Origin: Aquirhabdus sp.
GTDB taxonomy: Bacteria > Pseudomonadota > Gammaproteobacteria > Pseudomonadales > Moraxellaceae
Reading direction: 5' to 3'
Assembly (NCBI GenBank): GCA_030150135.1
Contig: JASLGO010000097.1
Location: forward strand, 1 to 19,598
Length of the DNA: 19,598 nucleotides
The notes beneath the pieces are model-generated. The model made no database searches and was not told where the DNA came from. It saw only the letters and a program-made list of their open reading frames with translations. This document shows positions 7,826 to 14,597 of the stretch, one piece after another. Each line of letters begins with the position of its first letter. The first letter of the stretch is position 1. Both the position numbers and the translations under genes were made by a program.

Positions 7826-9589
7826 TCACAAACCACTCAGTGTCATTTTCATATGATTAATTGCCATACCACTAATTGCCGCTGTGCCTAGATTTACAGG
7901 ATTCGCACTACCAACACCCATAAACGTAATACCATTCACATTGGTATTAGCCACATTGCCTGCACTATTAAACAAAGCATCCGTACCACCAGGTGGAACA
8001 ATATCAGTTACAGTAACAGTAGAACTTGCATTAGGTGTACCTGATGTCCCATTTGGACTAGTACCATCATTCAGAGTCAACGTATAAGTTTTAGGGACAT
8101 TAGAGGTTGTATTATTTACATATACATCACCAATTGTAATACTGCCATGCGTTGCAGAGTTTGGACAGTTCGCAGAGGTACAACTACCTGCTGTCGGCGT
8201 CAATCCAGTCACCGTTACACCACCCACCACAGCCGCCCCAGTTCCATCACTCCCTGTAGCGCCCGTATAATTCATAAAGGTATTACTACCACTGGTTTTA
8301 TAAATCACCAAGGAAGCTCCCTGTACTGGAGCTGCATTTGTAGATGGATCAAGATACGCATAACCATCACTGGACTGATAGGCACTAACACCGCCATTTA
8401 CAGTTGAAACAGTTACTCCAGTACAAGAAGAACCTGGATAGCTCGTAGCAGAACCACTACAACCATAATTAATATAAAACTGATTATAGATGTTGGATAA
8501 ATTAGGGATTTGCGCCAACTCCAATGTAATTGTTGGCTGATAATTCGGCCCCGTCCCAGTAACACCACTGCCCAGTATCAAGGGTTGGTAGTTCGCATTA
8601 CCCAAAGGCAGATTTTCACTTAGTTGAGGGATATATACACCCTCCAATGAATCAAAAACACCCATTGACGTTTCCGCCACACTTAAACGCAATACACCAG
8701 TACTTACGCTGTTGTAGCGCAAAAATCCAGCCAAGCCCAAAGTTGAGGTATACTCTGGATGAGCAGAAACACCAGCAGCAGGAGTGGGGAATGCTTGTAT
8801 AACAGTCCCATTAATCCCCAATCCATCCCAAATTGCTTGCAATTGTAGCGCTGGACCAGCCGAGCCTACCGCAGCATTAGTGTTAGTATTCACCGTTGCA
8901 CCATTGTATTGCATAAAATTCGCCCACATTCCAAAACGGAGATTGGTCGAACTGGCGTAGGATGGATCCCCAGTTGTCATCACTTGCGGCGCTGCAAACT
9001 GCAAGACAGGAACCTGAACATTATTTCCATCCAATCCTGGACTTGACTGTGTTGTTAGCACACTCAACACAAACGGATTAAAACCTGACCCCAAATTAAT
9101 ACCCGTATTACTGAACAAGCTATTGTGCGTCGTGTTACACGTTGAAGCTGTACCTGGAGTTGTACATACAGGAATACCATTTGCATTCGTATTTTCTGAC
9201 AGTGATAACCCGTAAAAATAACCATCGACTTTATTAAATGTAGGCAAAGCAACTGGTCCGATGGGACTTAAGTAAAGATAACTACCACACCCCCCAGGAT
9301 TTGCTCCACTACATACACCCGTTCCTGCACCAAATGTTCCTGCCGTACCCACACTACCCGCGTCATTTGCTACAGACGGCATCTGCATCATGAAATTCGT
9401 TGCAAAGTACGCAATCCCCTCACCCGTCGCATCACTCATGCTTGCATCACTCAAGGTTTCCAATGCATACACAGGCGCAATTGCAGACACCAAAGCTACG
9501 GACAGCAGTGCTCGTGCGAACGGAAAAGTATTCGCAAAACGCTTTTGAGGTTTTGATTTAATCACCCGAGCAACTCCCAATGCAGCCAT
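7826..9589 (-). CDS. Secreted Fil/DUF6160-like protein with the shared post-signal motif, first gene of operon
   Basis: A 587-residue exported protein and the promoter-proximal gene of the operon. The start is ATG 9587-9589 (MAALGVARVIKSK), six bases after GGAG (complement of 9595-9598); the frame stays open to 9643 but those starts are less well placed. A long basic n-region precedes a hydrophobic core and a likely cleavage after PVYA (about residue 42). LETLSDASMSDATGE follows, aligning with the other three proteins. The mature chain is rich in Gly, Ser, Thr, Asn and Ala, has eight cysteines in four close pairs (Cx7C, Cx8C, Cx11C, Cx4C), and ends in AINHMKMTLSGL. The N-terminal pattern resembles what I recall as DUF6160 in Acinetobacter. 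Function is unknown; secretion is well supported, assembly into a pilus-like structure is not shown. Confidence 0.83.
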   Translation of the reverse strand: MAALGVARVIKSKPQKRFANTFPFARALLSVALVSAIAPVYALETLSDASMSDATGEGIAYFATNFMMQMPSVANDAGSVGTAGTFGAGTGVCSGANPGGCGSYLYLSPIGPVALPTFNKVDGYFYGLSLSENTNANGIPVCTTPGTASTCNTTHNSLFSNTGINLGSGFNPFVLSVLTTQSSPGLDGNNVQVPVLQFAAPQVMTTGDPSYASSTNLRFGMWANFMQYNGATVNTNTNAAVGSAGPALQLQAIWDGLGINGTVIQAFPTPAAGVSAHPEYTSTLGLAGFLRYNSVSTGVLRLSVAETSMGVFDSLEGVYIPQLSENLPLGNANYQPLILGSGVTGTGPNYQPTITLELAQIPNLSNIYNQFYINYGCSGSATSYPGSSCTGVTVSTVNGGVSAYQSSDGYAYLDPSTNAAPVQGASLVIYKTSGSNTFMNYTGATGSDGTGAAVVGGVTVTGLTPTAGSCTSANCPNSATHGSITIGDVYVNNTTSNVPKTYTLTLNDGTSPNGTSGTPNASSTVTVTDIVPPGGTDALFNSAGNVANTNVNGITFMGVGSANPVNLGTAAISGMAINHMKMTLSGL

Positions 9590-9704
9590 CATGTACTCCA
9601 TATCGCAGCGCAGCCTAACTCTTGCCGCGAAACATACATCCATTTATCACTTGCCCAAAAACTGTCAGACAAAATATCTATTATTCTTTCAATTGCACCA
9701 TACT

Positions 9705-9727
9705 GACGCGTGCAGCTTGCACACGTC
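9705..9727. promoter_or_regulatory. Palindrome at the predicted transcription start (possible operator)
   Basis: The arms gacgcgtgca (9705-9714) and tgcacacgtc (9718-9727) are reverse complements at nine of ten positions around the centre gct. The element is GC-rich in an AT-rich region and covers the predicted start site of the operon promoter. A repressor site is the natural reading; a leader hairpin is possible. Confidence 0.4.
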
Positions 9728-9732
9728 TTGGT

Positions 9733-9760
9733 ATTATGAATAGTTTTAAAAAAAATGCAA
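9733..9760 (-). promoter_or_regulatory. Candidate sigma-70 promoter of the secreted-protein operon
   Basis: On the minus strand TTGCAT (complement of 9755-9760) and CATAAT (complement of 9733-9738) are 16 bases apart and match the -35 and -10 consensus well. The A/T tract at 9785-9830 lies about 25 bases upstream, where an UP element or nucleoid-protein site would sit. Transcription would begin near 9726, leaving a leader of about 137 bases. Confidence 0.5.
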
Positions 9761-9899
9761 AAACTGTAATGTAAAAGCTCTCTCAAAAAATAATAACTAT
9801 TAAAAATAATTTAATAAAAATAAATATTTAACCACAAATCAACCTAAACAACCGTTGGTCGGATCTCTACTCAAAATTTAACTAAACACCACAAGTATC

Positions 9900-9954
9900 G
9901 ACAATTTGTAAGCTATTAATTACAATTAATGTAAGAAATAACCTACAAATTGTC
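9900..9954. repeat. Perfect 11-bp inverted repeat with an inner palindrome
   Basis: Gacaatttgta (9900-9910) and tacaaattgtc (9944-9954) are exact reverse complements 33 bases apart. Between them lies attaattacaattaat, a second palindrome. The lack of GC content argues against a terminator. A pair of regulator half-sites is plausible; a possible minus-strand promoter, TAGACA-17-TACATT, overlaps it. Confidence 0.4.
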
Positions 9955-9998
9955 TAACACGATTATTTGTGATCTAACATCTACATTTAGCCACAGCT

Positions 9999-10568
9999 TT
10001 AAGCCTTAGGCAGTGTCACGCCACGCTGTCCTTGATACTTACCACCACGATCTTTATAGGATGTTTCGCAAACTTCATCTGACTCAAAAAAGAGCATTTG
10101 CGCGACACCTTCGCCAGCGTAAATCTTAGCTGGAAGGTTTGTGGTGTTTGAAAACTCAAGTGTCACATGACCTTCCCATTCAGGCTCAAGTGGTGTGACA
10201 TTGACGATGATGCCACAACGCGCATAAGTCGATTTTCCAAGACAAATCGTTAAAACATTACGCGGAATACGAAAGAACTCAACAGTACGAGCCAGTGCAA
10301 ATGAGTTCGGAGGAATAATACAAACATCCGCTTCGATATCGACAAAGCTTTTTTCATCAAAATGCTTAGGATCGACTGTTACTGAGTGGATATTGGTAAA
10401 TACTTTAAACTCACGCGCACAGCGCACGTCGTAGCCGTAACTAGAAACACCATAAGAAATGACTTTTTGGTTATTTGCATCGAAACGCACTTGCCCCTCA
10501 GCATACGGCTCAATCATGCCGTGCTCTTCACTCATCCGACGAATCCAGCGATCTGACTTAATTGACAT
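9999..10568 (-). CDS. dcd: dCTP deaminase
   Basis: Deaminates dCTP to dUTP, which dUTPase then turns into dUMP, the precursor of dTMP. The protein is 189 residues, the usual length, and is recognisable throughout: MSIKSDRWIRR start, HGMIEP (16-21), GKSTYARCG (111-119), and the catalytic region EWEGHVTLEFSN with the glutamate at position 138, as in the E. coli enzyme. The C-terminal GKYQGQRGVTLPK matches the nucleotide-covering tail of the family. It lies 49 bases downstream of the mechanosensitive channel gene on the same strand, so co-transcription is possible. Bifunctional dCTP deaminase/dUTPases exist, mainly in archaea and some other bacteria; similarity here is to the monofunctional gammaproteobacterial type. 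Confidence 0.97.
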   Translation of the reverse strand: MSIKSDRWIRRMSEEHGMIEPYAEGQVRFDANNQKVISYGVSSYGYDVRCAREFKVFTNIHSVTVDPKHFDEKSFVDIEADVCIIPPNSFALARTVEFFRIPRNVLTICLGKSTYARCGIIVNVTPLEPEWEGHVTLEFSNTTNLPAKIYAGEGVAQMLFFESDEVCETSYKDRGGKYQGQRGVTLPKA

Positions 10569-10617
10569 AATGTTAATACCACTCTCTCATCATTAATTTA
10601 TTAAAGAATCTCTTTCG

Positions 10618-11739
10618 TTACTCATCGCGCTCAGGATTCGCTGCTTCGCTCGCATCACGATTCGACACAACAGTAGCCGATGAATCTCGCCCTGTTCGAC
10701 CAGCGGGCAAACTTTCCATATCATCCAATTTGCGAGAATCATACCGCGCACGCGCCATTGATCGAGGATTTTTCTGATCAGCACGCGACGGCCAACCTTC
10801 ACGTTGACGCTGACGGTCACCATCAATTTCTTCGGTCTGATCATGCCACAAGACTTGCGACGTCGGGTAAGGTAAATCTATTCCTGCATTGGTGAGCGCA
10901 TATTTAAGCGCAATCAAGACCTGATCAACCGAAGCGACCATATCTACTTGAGCGCTATCTTCAATCCACCAGCGTAGTCGCAACAATAAAGCATAATCAC
11001 TAAAACCAACAGCAACAATTGTCGGCGTAGAATTTTCAGTGACTGTATTACACGACTCTAGCGCTTTAAGCACTTCACTTTTCGCTTTTGCGACATCATC
11101 ACTCATCCCAATACCAAAATCGATTTGGCAACGACGACGCTTAAAGGCCGTATTGACGATCACAGGCGTCGTATAAATATCTGCATTAGGAATAATAATC
11201 CGTCGCCCATCATAGGTTCTAATATTGGTTGCACGAACCTGAATATCTTCAACTACGCCTTCATAGCTTCCCATGACGATTTGATCACCAATACGAAATG
11301 GCTCTGTAATGAGGATAAAAAGACCCGAAAGCATATTTTGGAACATATCTTTGAATGCAAATCCGATCGCAACCGAACCGATCCCCAGACCGCCAATCAT
11401 TTTTGCAGTTGTAAACCCAGGAATAGCAACAACCATTGCAACGAGAATACCAATAAAAAGAATCACGGCCGAACCAATACGATTCAGCACCTTAACCAAA
11501 TTTTGGCGACGCTGAACACGACCGTTAAATGTTTTTTTAACGATATGTTTAAACAACTTACCGACAAGCCAAAAAAACACCAACACCAAAACAGCTGCGA
11601 TCAAATATGGAATTCGCTCCATCGATTGATCGAGAAGCTTATCTACAGGTGCATAAATACCGCCATAATGTTGGACTGTTTTATCAATCACCTTAGTGGT
11701 GACATCGCCTGCTTTTTGAATCGTGTTGTCTATTGGCAT
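10618..11739 (-). CDS. mscS: Small-conductance mechanosensitive channel (MscS family)
   Basis: An inner-membrane channel that opens on membrane tension and releases solutes after osmotic downshock. The chosen start is ATG 11737-11739 (MPIDNTIQKAGD), giving 373 residues; an upstream start at 11814 would add 25 basic residues unlike the family. Three membrane segments are visible at about residues 45-65, 85-110 and 115-145. The last is the Gly/Ala-rich pore helix (IGGLGIGSVAIGFAFKDM), followed by the FRIGDQI and RRIIIPNADI beta-domain motifs. The roughly 70-residue tail after the channel core is hydrophilic, Arg/Asp/Ser-rich and probably disordered, longer than in E. coli MscS (286 residues). 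A weak GGA ribosome site precedes the start. It is separated from secB by a terminator, so it has its own promoter. Confidence 0.93.
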   Translation of the reverse strand: MPIDNTIQKAGDVTTKVIDKTVQHYGGIYAPVDKLLDQSMERIPYLIAAVLVLVFFWLVGKLFKHIVKKTFNGRVQRRQNLVKVLNRIGSAVILFIGILVAMVVAIPGFTTAKMIGGLGIGSVAIGFAFKDMFQNMLSGLFILITEPFRIGDQIVMGSYEGVVEDIQVRATNIRTYDGRRIIIPNADIYTTPVIVNTAFKRRRCQIDFGIGMSDDVAKAKSEVLKALESCNTVTENSTPTIVAVGFSDYALLLRLRWWIEDSAQVDMVASVDQVLIALKYALTNAGIDLPYPTSQVLWHDQTEEIDGDRQRQREGWPSRADQKNPRSMARARYDSRKLDDMESLPAGRTGRDSSATVVSNRDASEAANPERDE

Positions 11740-11880
11740 GTCGTATCCAAGATCTAATTTCAAATCAGAACGCCTACTTTTGCAATTTTTAGGTCTAACA
11801 AACTTATCTCGCACATGAGCAGCTCACGATGCAAGACAAGACTTAAGAAAGGGATTAAAGTAATCAAAATCACGATATAA

Positions 11881-11908
11881 AAAAACCCACAAGCAATTGT
11901 GGGTTTTT
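11881..11908 (-). terminator. Rho-independent terminator of the yibN-grxC-secB operon
   Basis: Bases 11881-11892 and 11897-11908 form a perfect 12-bp stem (core cccacaa/ttgtggg) around gcaa. On the minus strand the stem is followed by a T run (complement of 11879-11885), so it ends transcription coming from secB before mscS. Confidence 0.88.
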
Positions 11909-11985
11909 ATGGGCGATTTCGCAATATATGTTATGCAACATTCGCTAAATGACGTTAAACAACATCTACTGATCCAGATAATTAC

Positions 11986-12471
11986 TTACGCATGACCTGT
12001 AGGTGCAGCTTCTTGTTGTAAGCGCTGAAGATTTTCTGCAAATGCAGCATCAAAATTAATCGGCGCAAGCAAGAACTGAGGGAAGCTGCCTTTGGTAATC
12101 ACGTCCGTCAATGCTTCACGAACAAACGGGAACAAGATATTCGGGCAATAAGCACCCAATAATTGTGGAAGCTGTTCTTGTGGTACATTTTCAATCAAGA
12201 AAATGCCTGCTTGCTTCACTTCAGCAATATAAGCTGGCGAACCGCCGTTATTTGCAGTCAATGTCACACTGAGAACCACTTCAAAATGATTTGGATCAAG
12301 TTGTTCAGCGTTACTCGTCAAATTAACACTGAGCTCAGGCTGCCATTCACTGGTAAATACCTTTGCACTTGGGACTTCAAAAGACAAGTCTTTCAAATAA
12401 ATACGCTCTAAAGCCAATTGTGCCTGTGGCGCTGCTTCAGATTGTGGGGCGACTTGTTGTTCATCACTCAT
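11986..12471 (-). CDS. secB: Protein-export chaperone SecB
   Basis: A tetrameric cytoplasmic chaperone that keeps precursor proteins unfolded and passes them to SecA for Sec export. It has 161 residues (E. coli 155), with the family landmarks IYLKDLSFEVP (about 24-34), LGAYCPNILFPFVRE (about 105-119) and FPQFLLAPINFDAAF (about 129-143). The acidic, flexible N-terminal tail (MSDEQQVAPQSEAAPQ) is typical of the family. It is the last gene of a yibN-grxC-secB operon with an order also found in E. coli, followed by a terminator. It could serve the four large exported proteins in this window, but it is a general factor and the proximity is probably coincidental. Confidence 0.98.
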   Translation of the reverse strand: MSDEQQVAPQSEAAPQAQLALERIYLKDLSFEVPSAKVFTSEWQPELSVNLTSNAEQLDPNHFEVVLSVTLTANNGGSPAYIAEVKQAGIFLIENVPQEQLPQLLGAYCPNILFPFVREALTDVITKGSFPQFLLAPINFDAAFAENLQRLQQEAAPTGHA

Positions 12472-12537
12472 TGTAAATCTTCCTATTGATATTGAGAGTC
12501 GTTATTAAAACTCATTAAAAAACTGAACAATGGCAGC

Positions 12538-12816
12538 TTATCCAGCCAGCATTTTGTCCAGTTCACCGCGTTGCTCTAAGGCATAGAGTTGGTCGAAACC
12601 ACCAACAAATACGTCTTTGATAAAAATCTGTGGCACTGTACGTTGCTTTGTACGCTGCATTAATTCGACACGTGTTTCTGCGGGTTCGCGACTCAGGTCA
12701 ATCTCATGATAAGCAACACCCTTACGTGTCAATAATTGCTTCGCACGCACGCAGTATGGGCATACTGGTGTACTGTAAATCGTCACTAAGGGATGGTTTT
12801 CAACTGCTGCATTCAT
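12538..12816 (-). CDS. grxC: Glutaredoxin 3
   Basis: A small cytoplasmic dithiol glutaredoxin that reduces disulfides and glutathionylated proteins using glutathione. The start is ATG 12814-12816 (MNAAVENHPLV), eight bases after GAGG (complement of 12825-12828); a GTG three codons upstream overlaps that site and is less likely. The protein has 92 residues. The active site CPYC is at 19-22, the cis-proline motif TVPQIFI near 60, and GGFDQLYAL near 72-80 binds glutathione. It sits between the rhodanese gene (43-base gap) and secB, an arrangement conserved across gammaproteobacteria. Confidence 0.96.
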   Translation of the reverse strand: MNAAVENHPLVTIYSTPVCPYCVRAKQLLTRKGVAYHEIDLSREPAETRVELMQRTKQRTVPQIFIKDVFVGGFDQLYALEQRGELDKMLAG

Positions 12817-12859
12817 TCGACTCACCTCACATCTTCTATTTCAATGTCTGATCAGGGAT

Positions 12860-13273
12860 TTAAGCGCGCTTCGACTTAACGAGCGGCAGGTTTTGACCTT
12901 GCCAACCCAAAATTCCACCGTCGAGACGATATAAATTTGTTCCACCCACTTGCTGTACTGCGCCACCTGAAGTTTGACCCATCTTACACACCATCACGAT
13001 AGGCTCTTTAATTTCACGCAGCTCTTCCAGATGATTCTTGAGACTACTCAATGGGATATTACGGCTTCCACTGATATGACCTTCACGAAATTCTTTGGCA
13101 TCGCGTAAATCAATAATCACTGCTTTTTCACGATTAACGAAACCACCCAATGCTTGTGGTGAAATTTTACGACCACTGCGTTGATTTTCTAGCATAAAGA
13201 AAAGAACTGCGAGTGCACCGAAAATGCCAAACAAAATCGGATGGTGCTGCATGAATTCAAGAAAACGTTCCAA
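12860..13273 (-). CDS. yibN: Membrane-anchored rhodanese-like protein (YibN family)
   Basis: A single-domain rhodanese with one N-terminal membrane helix. The preferred start is TTG 13271-13273, giving MERFLEFMQHH and 137 residues, because AAGG (complement of 13282-13285) lies eight bases upstream. A GTG at 13321 would add 16 hydrophobic residues without a ribosome site. The membrane segment is at about 12-28. The rhodanese fold runs from about 37 to 130 with DLRDAKEFREGHISGSRNIP and the active loop CKMGQTSGG, catalytic Cys96. Position directly upstream of grxC and secB matches E. coli yibN. Its substrate is not established here; sulfur transfer or a membrane-linked role in protein export is possible by family and context. 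Confidence 0.88.
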   Translation of the reverse strand: MERFLEFMQHHPILFGIFGALAVLFFMLENQRSGRKISPQALGGFVNREKAVIIDLRDAKEFREGHISGSRNIPLSSLKNHLEELREIKEPIVMVCKMGQTSGGAVQQVGGTNLYRLDGGILGWQGQNLPLVKSKRA

Positions 13274-13425
13274 AACACTCACCTTCAACAATAAAAAAAC
13301 TAAAACAAATTTCGCATGCACTTCAACAAGCCAGATCCCGTCGGATCGCTTATCGAAAAACAGTCATCTATTCATGATGACGCGTATTGGCTTTTTCAAG
13401 CCACATCGCACATGATATTTTAAAT

Positions 13426-14478
13426 TTATGACGTTTTATCCGCTTCGCGAGCTTCATCTTCCAATCGATTTAGGCTTGCCAAACGGCGCGGCAAAATTTT
13501 ACCTTCCGCTGCTGCTGCGCTCAACGCGCAACCCGGTTCATTTCGATGCAAGCAGTTACGGAAGCGACACATGCCATAATATGGGTACATTTCAATAAAA
13601 CCATTACGGATTGCGTCAACGGTTAAATGCCACACCCCAAACTCACGAATTCCAGGAGAATCAATCAGCGCACCGCCATTCGGCAAGGGCAATAACGTTG
13701 TCGTCGTTGTCGTGTGCTGACCGAGTGCAGAGTTTTCAGAAATGATATTAACCTTCAGATTTGCATCAGGAATTAAGGCATTAATAAGGGAGCTTTTTCC
13801 CACACCAGACTGACCGACAAATACAACGGTTTTGTCCGCCATCTTTTCAATTAATTCCGATAAATCACCATCGGTTTGCACCGTCAGTGTGTCGTAGCCC
13901 AGCGCATTATACTCAGCCAGCAAGGTTTTCAATTCATCATCTTCGGTCAGTAAATCAGACTTACCCAAAACCAAAAGCGCAGGAATATCAGCTTGATGAC
14001 AAGCAACCAGATAACGATCGATCAACAGTGGTGACGGAACAGGCAGCGCAGCAAAAACAACGACGATCAGATTTACATTCGCAGCCACAGGCTTCACTTT
14101 ATGATAACGATCAGGTCGAGTCAGTAAACTTGTACGCGGATGTAGTGCGGTAATCACACCCAGTTCAGTATTTTCATCCACTTGAAAACGAACTCGATCA
14201 CCCGTCACCAACATCGGTAAATTCGTGCGCGCATGACAGCGCCAAATGGTCTTTTCTTTTGAATCAGTTGGGGTTGGATCTGTTTGTCTTGCCAATGCGG
14301 CAGCTGTTGTTTCAAATTCATCGTCGATCTGTTGCACCAGCAATTGGCGACCATAATGAACAATAATCAGCCCTTCTCGTAGTTCACCAGTATCCTCTTC
14401 ATCGATTCGACGGGTTTGTTGCGCTTCGATGCGGCGCGTTTGCTGATTGGTCAGACGACGCTTACGAATAAGAGCCAT
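13426..14478 (-). CDS. rsgA: Ribosome small-subunit maturation GTPase RsgA
   Basis: A circularly permuted GTPase that acts late in 30S subunit assembly. The protein is 350 residues. In order it has a basic N-terminus with QQTRRI repeated, an OB-fold (about 36-115), the G4 position GKSD (172-175), G1 GQSGVGKSS (222-230), the Thr-rich G2 loop (HTTTTTT near 255), G3 DSPG (273-276), and the zinc site Cys304-x4-Cys309-x-His311-x5-Cys317. The permuted G4-G1-G3 order is diagnostic. One oddity is G4, usually NKxD, which reads GKSD here. The gene is divergent from orn, a neighbour pair also common elsewhere in gammaproteobacteria. Confidence 0.97.
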   Translation of the reverse strand: MALIRKRRLTNQQTRRIEAQQTRRIDEEDTGELREGLIIVHYGRQLLVQQIDDEFETTAAALARQTDPTPTDSKEKTIWRCHARTNLPMLVTGDRVRFQVDENTELGVITALHPRTSLLTRPDRYHKVKPVAANVNLIVVVFAALPVPSPLLIDRYLVACHQADIPALLVLGKSDLLTEDDELKTLLAEYNALGYDTLTVQTDGDLSELIEKMADKTVVFVGQSGVGKSSLINALIPDANLKVNIISENSALGQHTTTTTTLLPLPNGGALIDSPGIREFGVWHLTVDAIRNGFIEMYPYYGMCRFRNCLHRNEPGCALSAAAAEGKILPRRLASLNRLEDEAREADKTS

Positions 14479-14557
14479 TATTGATCTATCACAACCGTCA
14501 GATGATGAATAAAAACACAGCGCATGAAACGTTCTCGCCCAATATTAATGCTAATCT

Positions 14558-14566
14558 TGCTAGTAT
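14558..14566 (+). promoter_or_regulatory. Possible extended -10 promoter of orn
   Basis: TGCTAGTAT fits the TGn plus -10 pattern and lies 32 bases before the orn start codon, but no matching -35 box is visible. The call is weak. Confidence 0.22.
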
Positions 14567-14597
14567 AAGCACTTTCACGCGAAACATAGAGATTTTC

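Larger units (their letters stand above)
9590..9998. other. Long regulatory spacer upstream of the secreted-protein operon
   Basis: These 409 bases separate dcd from the operon on the same strand. Reading toward the operon they hold an 11-bp inverted repeat (9900-9954), an almost pure A/T tract (9785-9830, one C in 46 bases), a candidate promoter (9733-9760) and a 23-base palindrome (9705-9727). No clear dcd terminator and no coding sequence is visible. Confidence 0.6.

Noticed and set aside
2989..9589. Reading the four Thr/Ser/Gly-rich genes as autotransporters, RTX toxins or amyloid repeats
   Set aside because: No C-terminal beta-barrel, GGxGxD calcium repeats, regular curli-type repeats or extended signal peptide region was seen.
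11125..11757. A 210-codon open frame on the plus strand opposite mscS
   Set aside because: It is antisense to a clear MscS gene, its residues (many Asn, His, Thr and Lys) reflect the complement of channel codons, and no ribosome site or family resemblance supports it.
13389..13402. Small hairpin ggctt-tttc-aagcc between rsgA and yibN as a terminator
   Set aside because: The stem is only five base pairs and no T run follows on either strand.
14481..14597. N-terminal extension of Orn by 39 residues
   Set aside because: The extension is unlike the family, and ATG 14598 gives the expected length and residue spacing.
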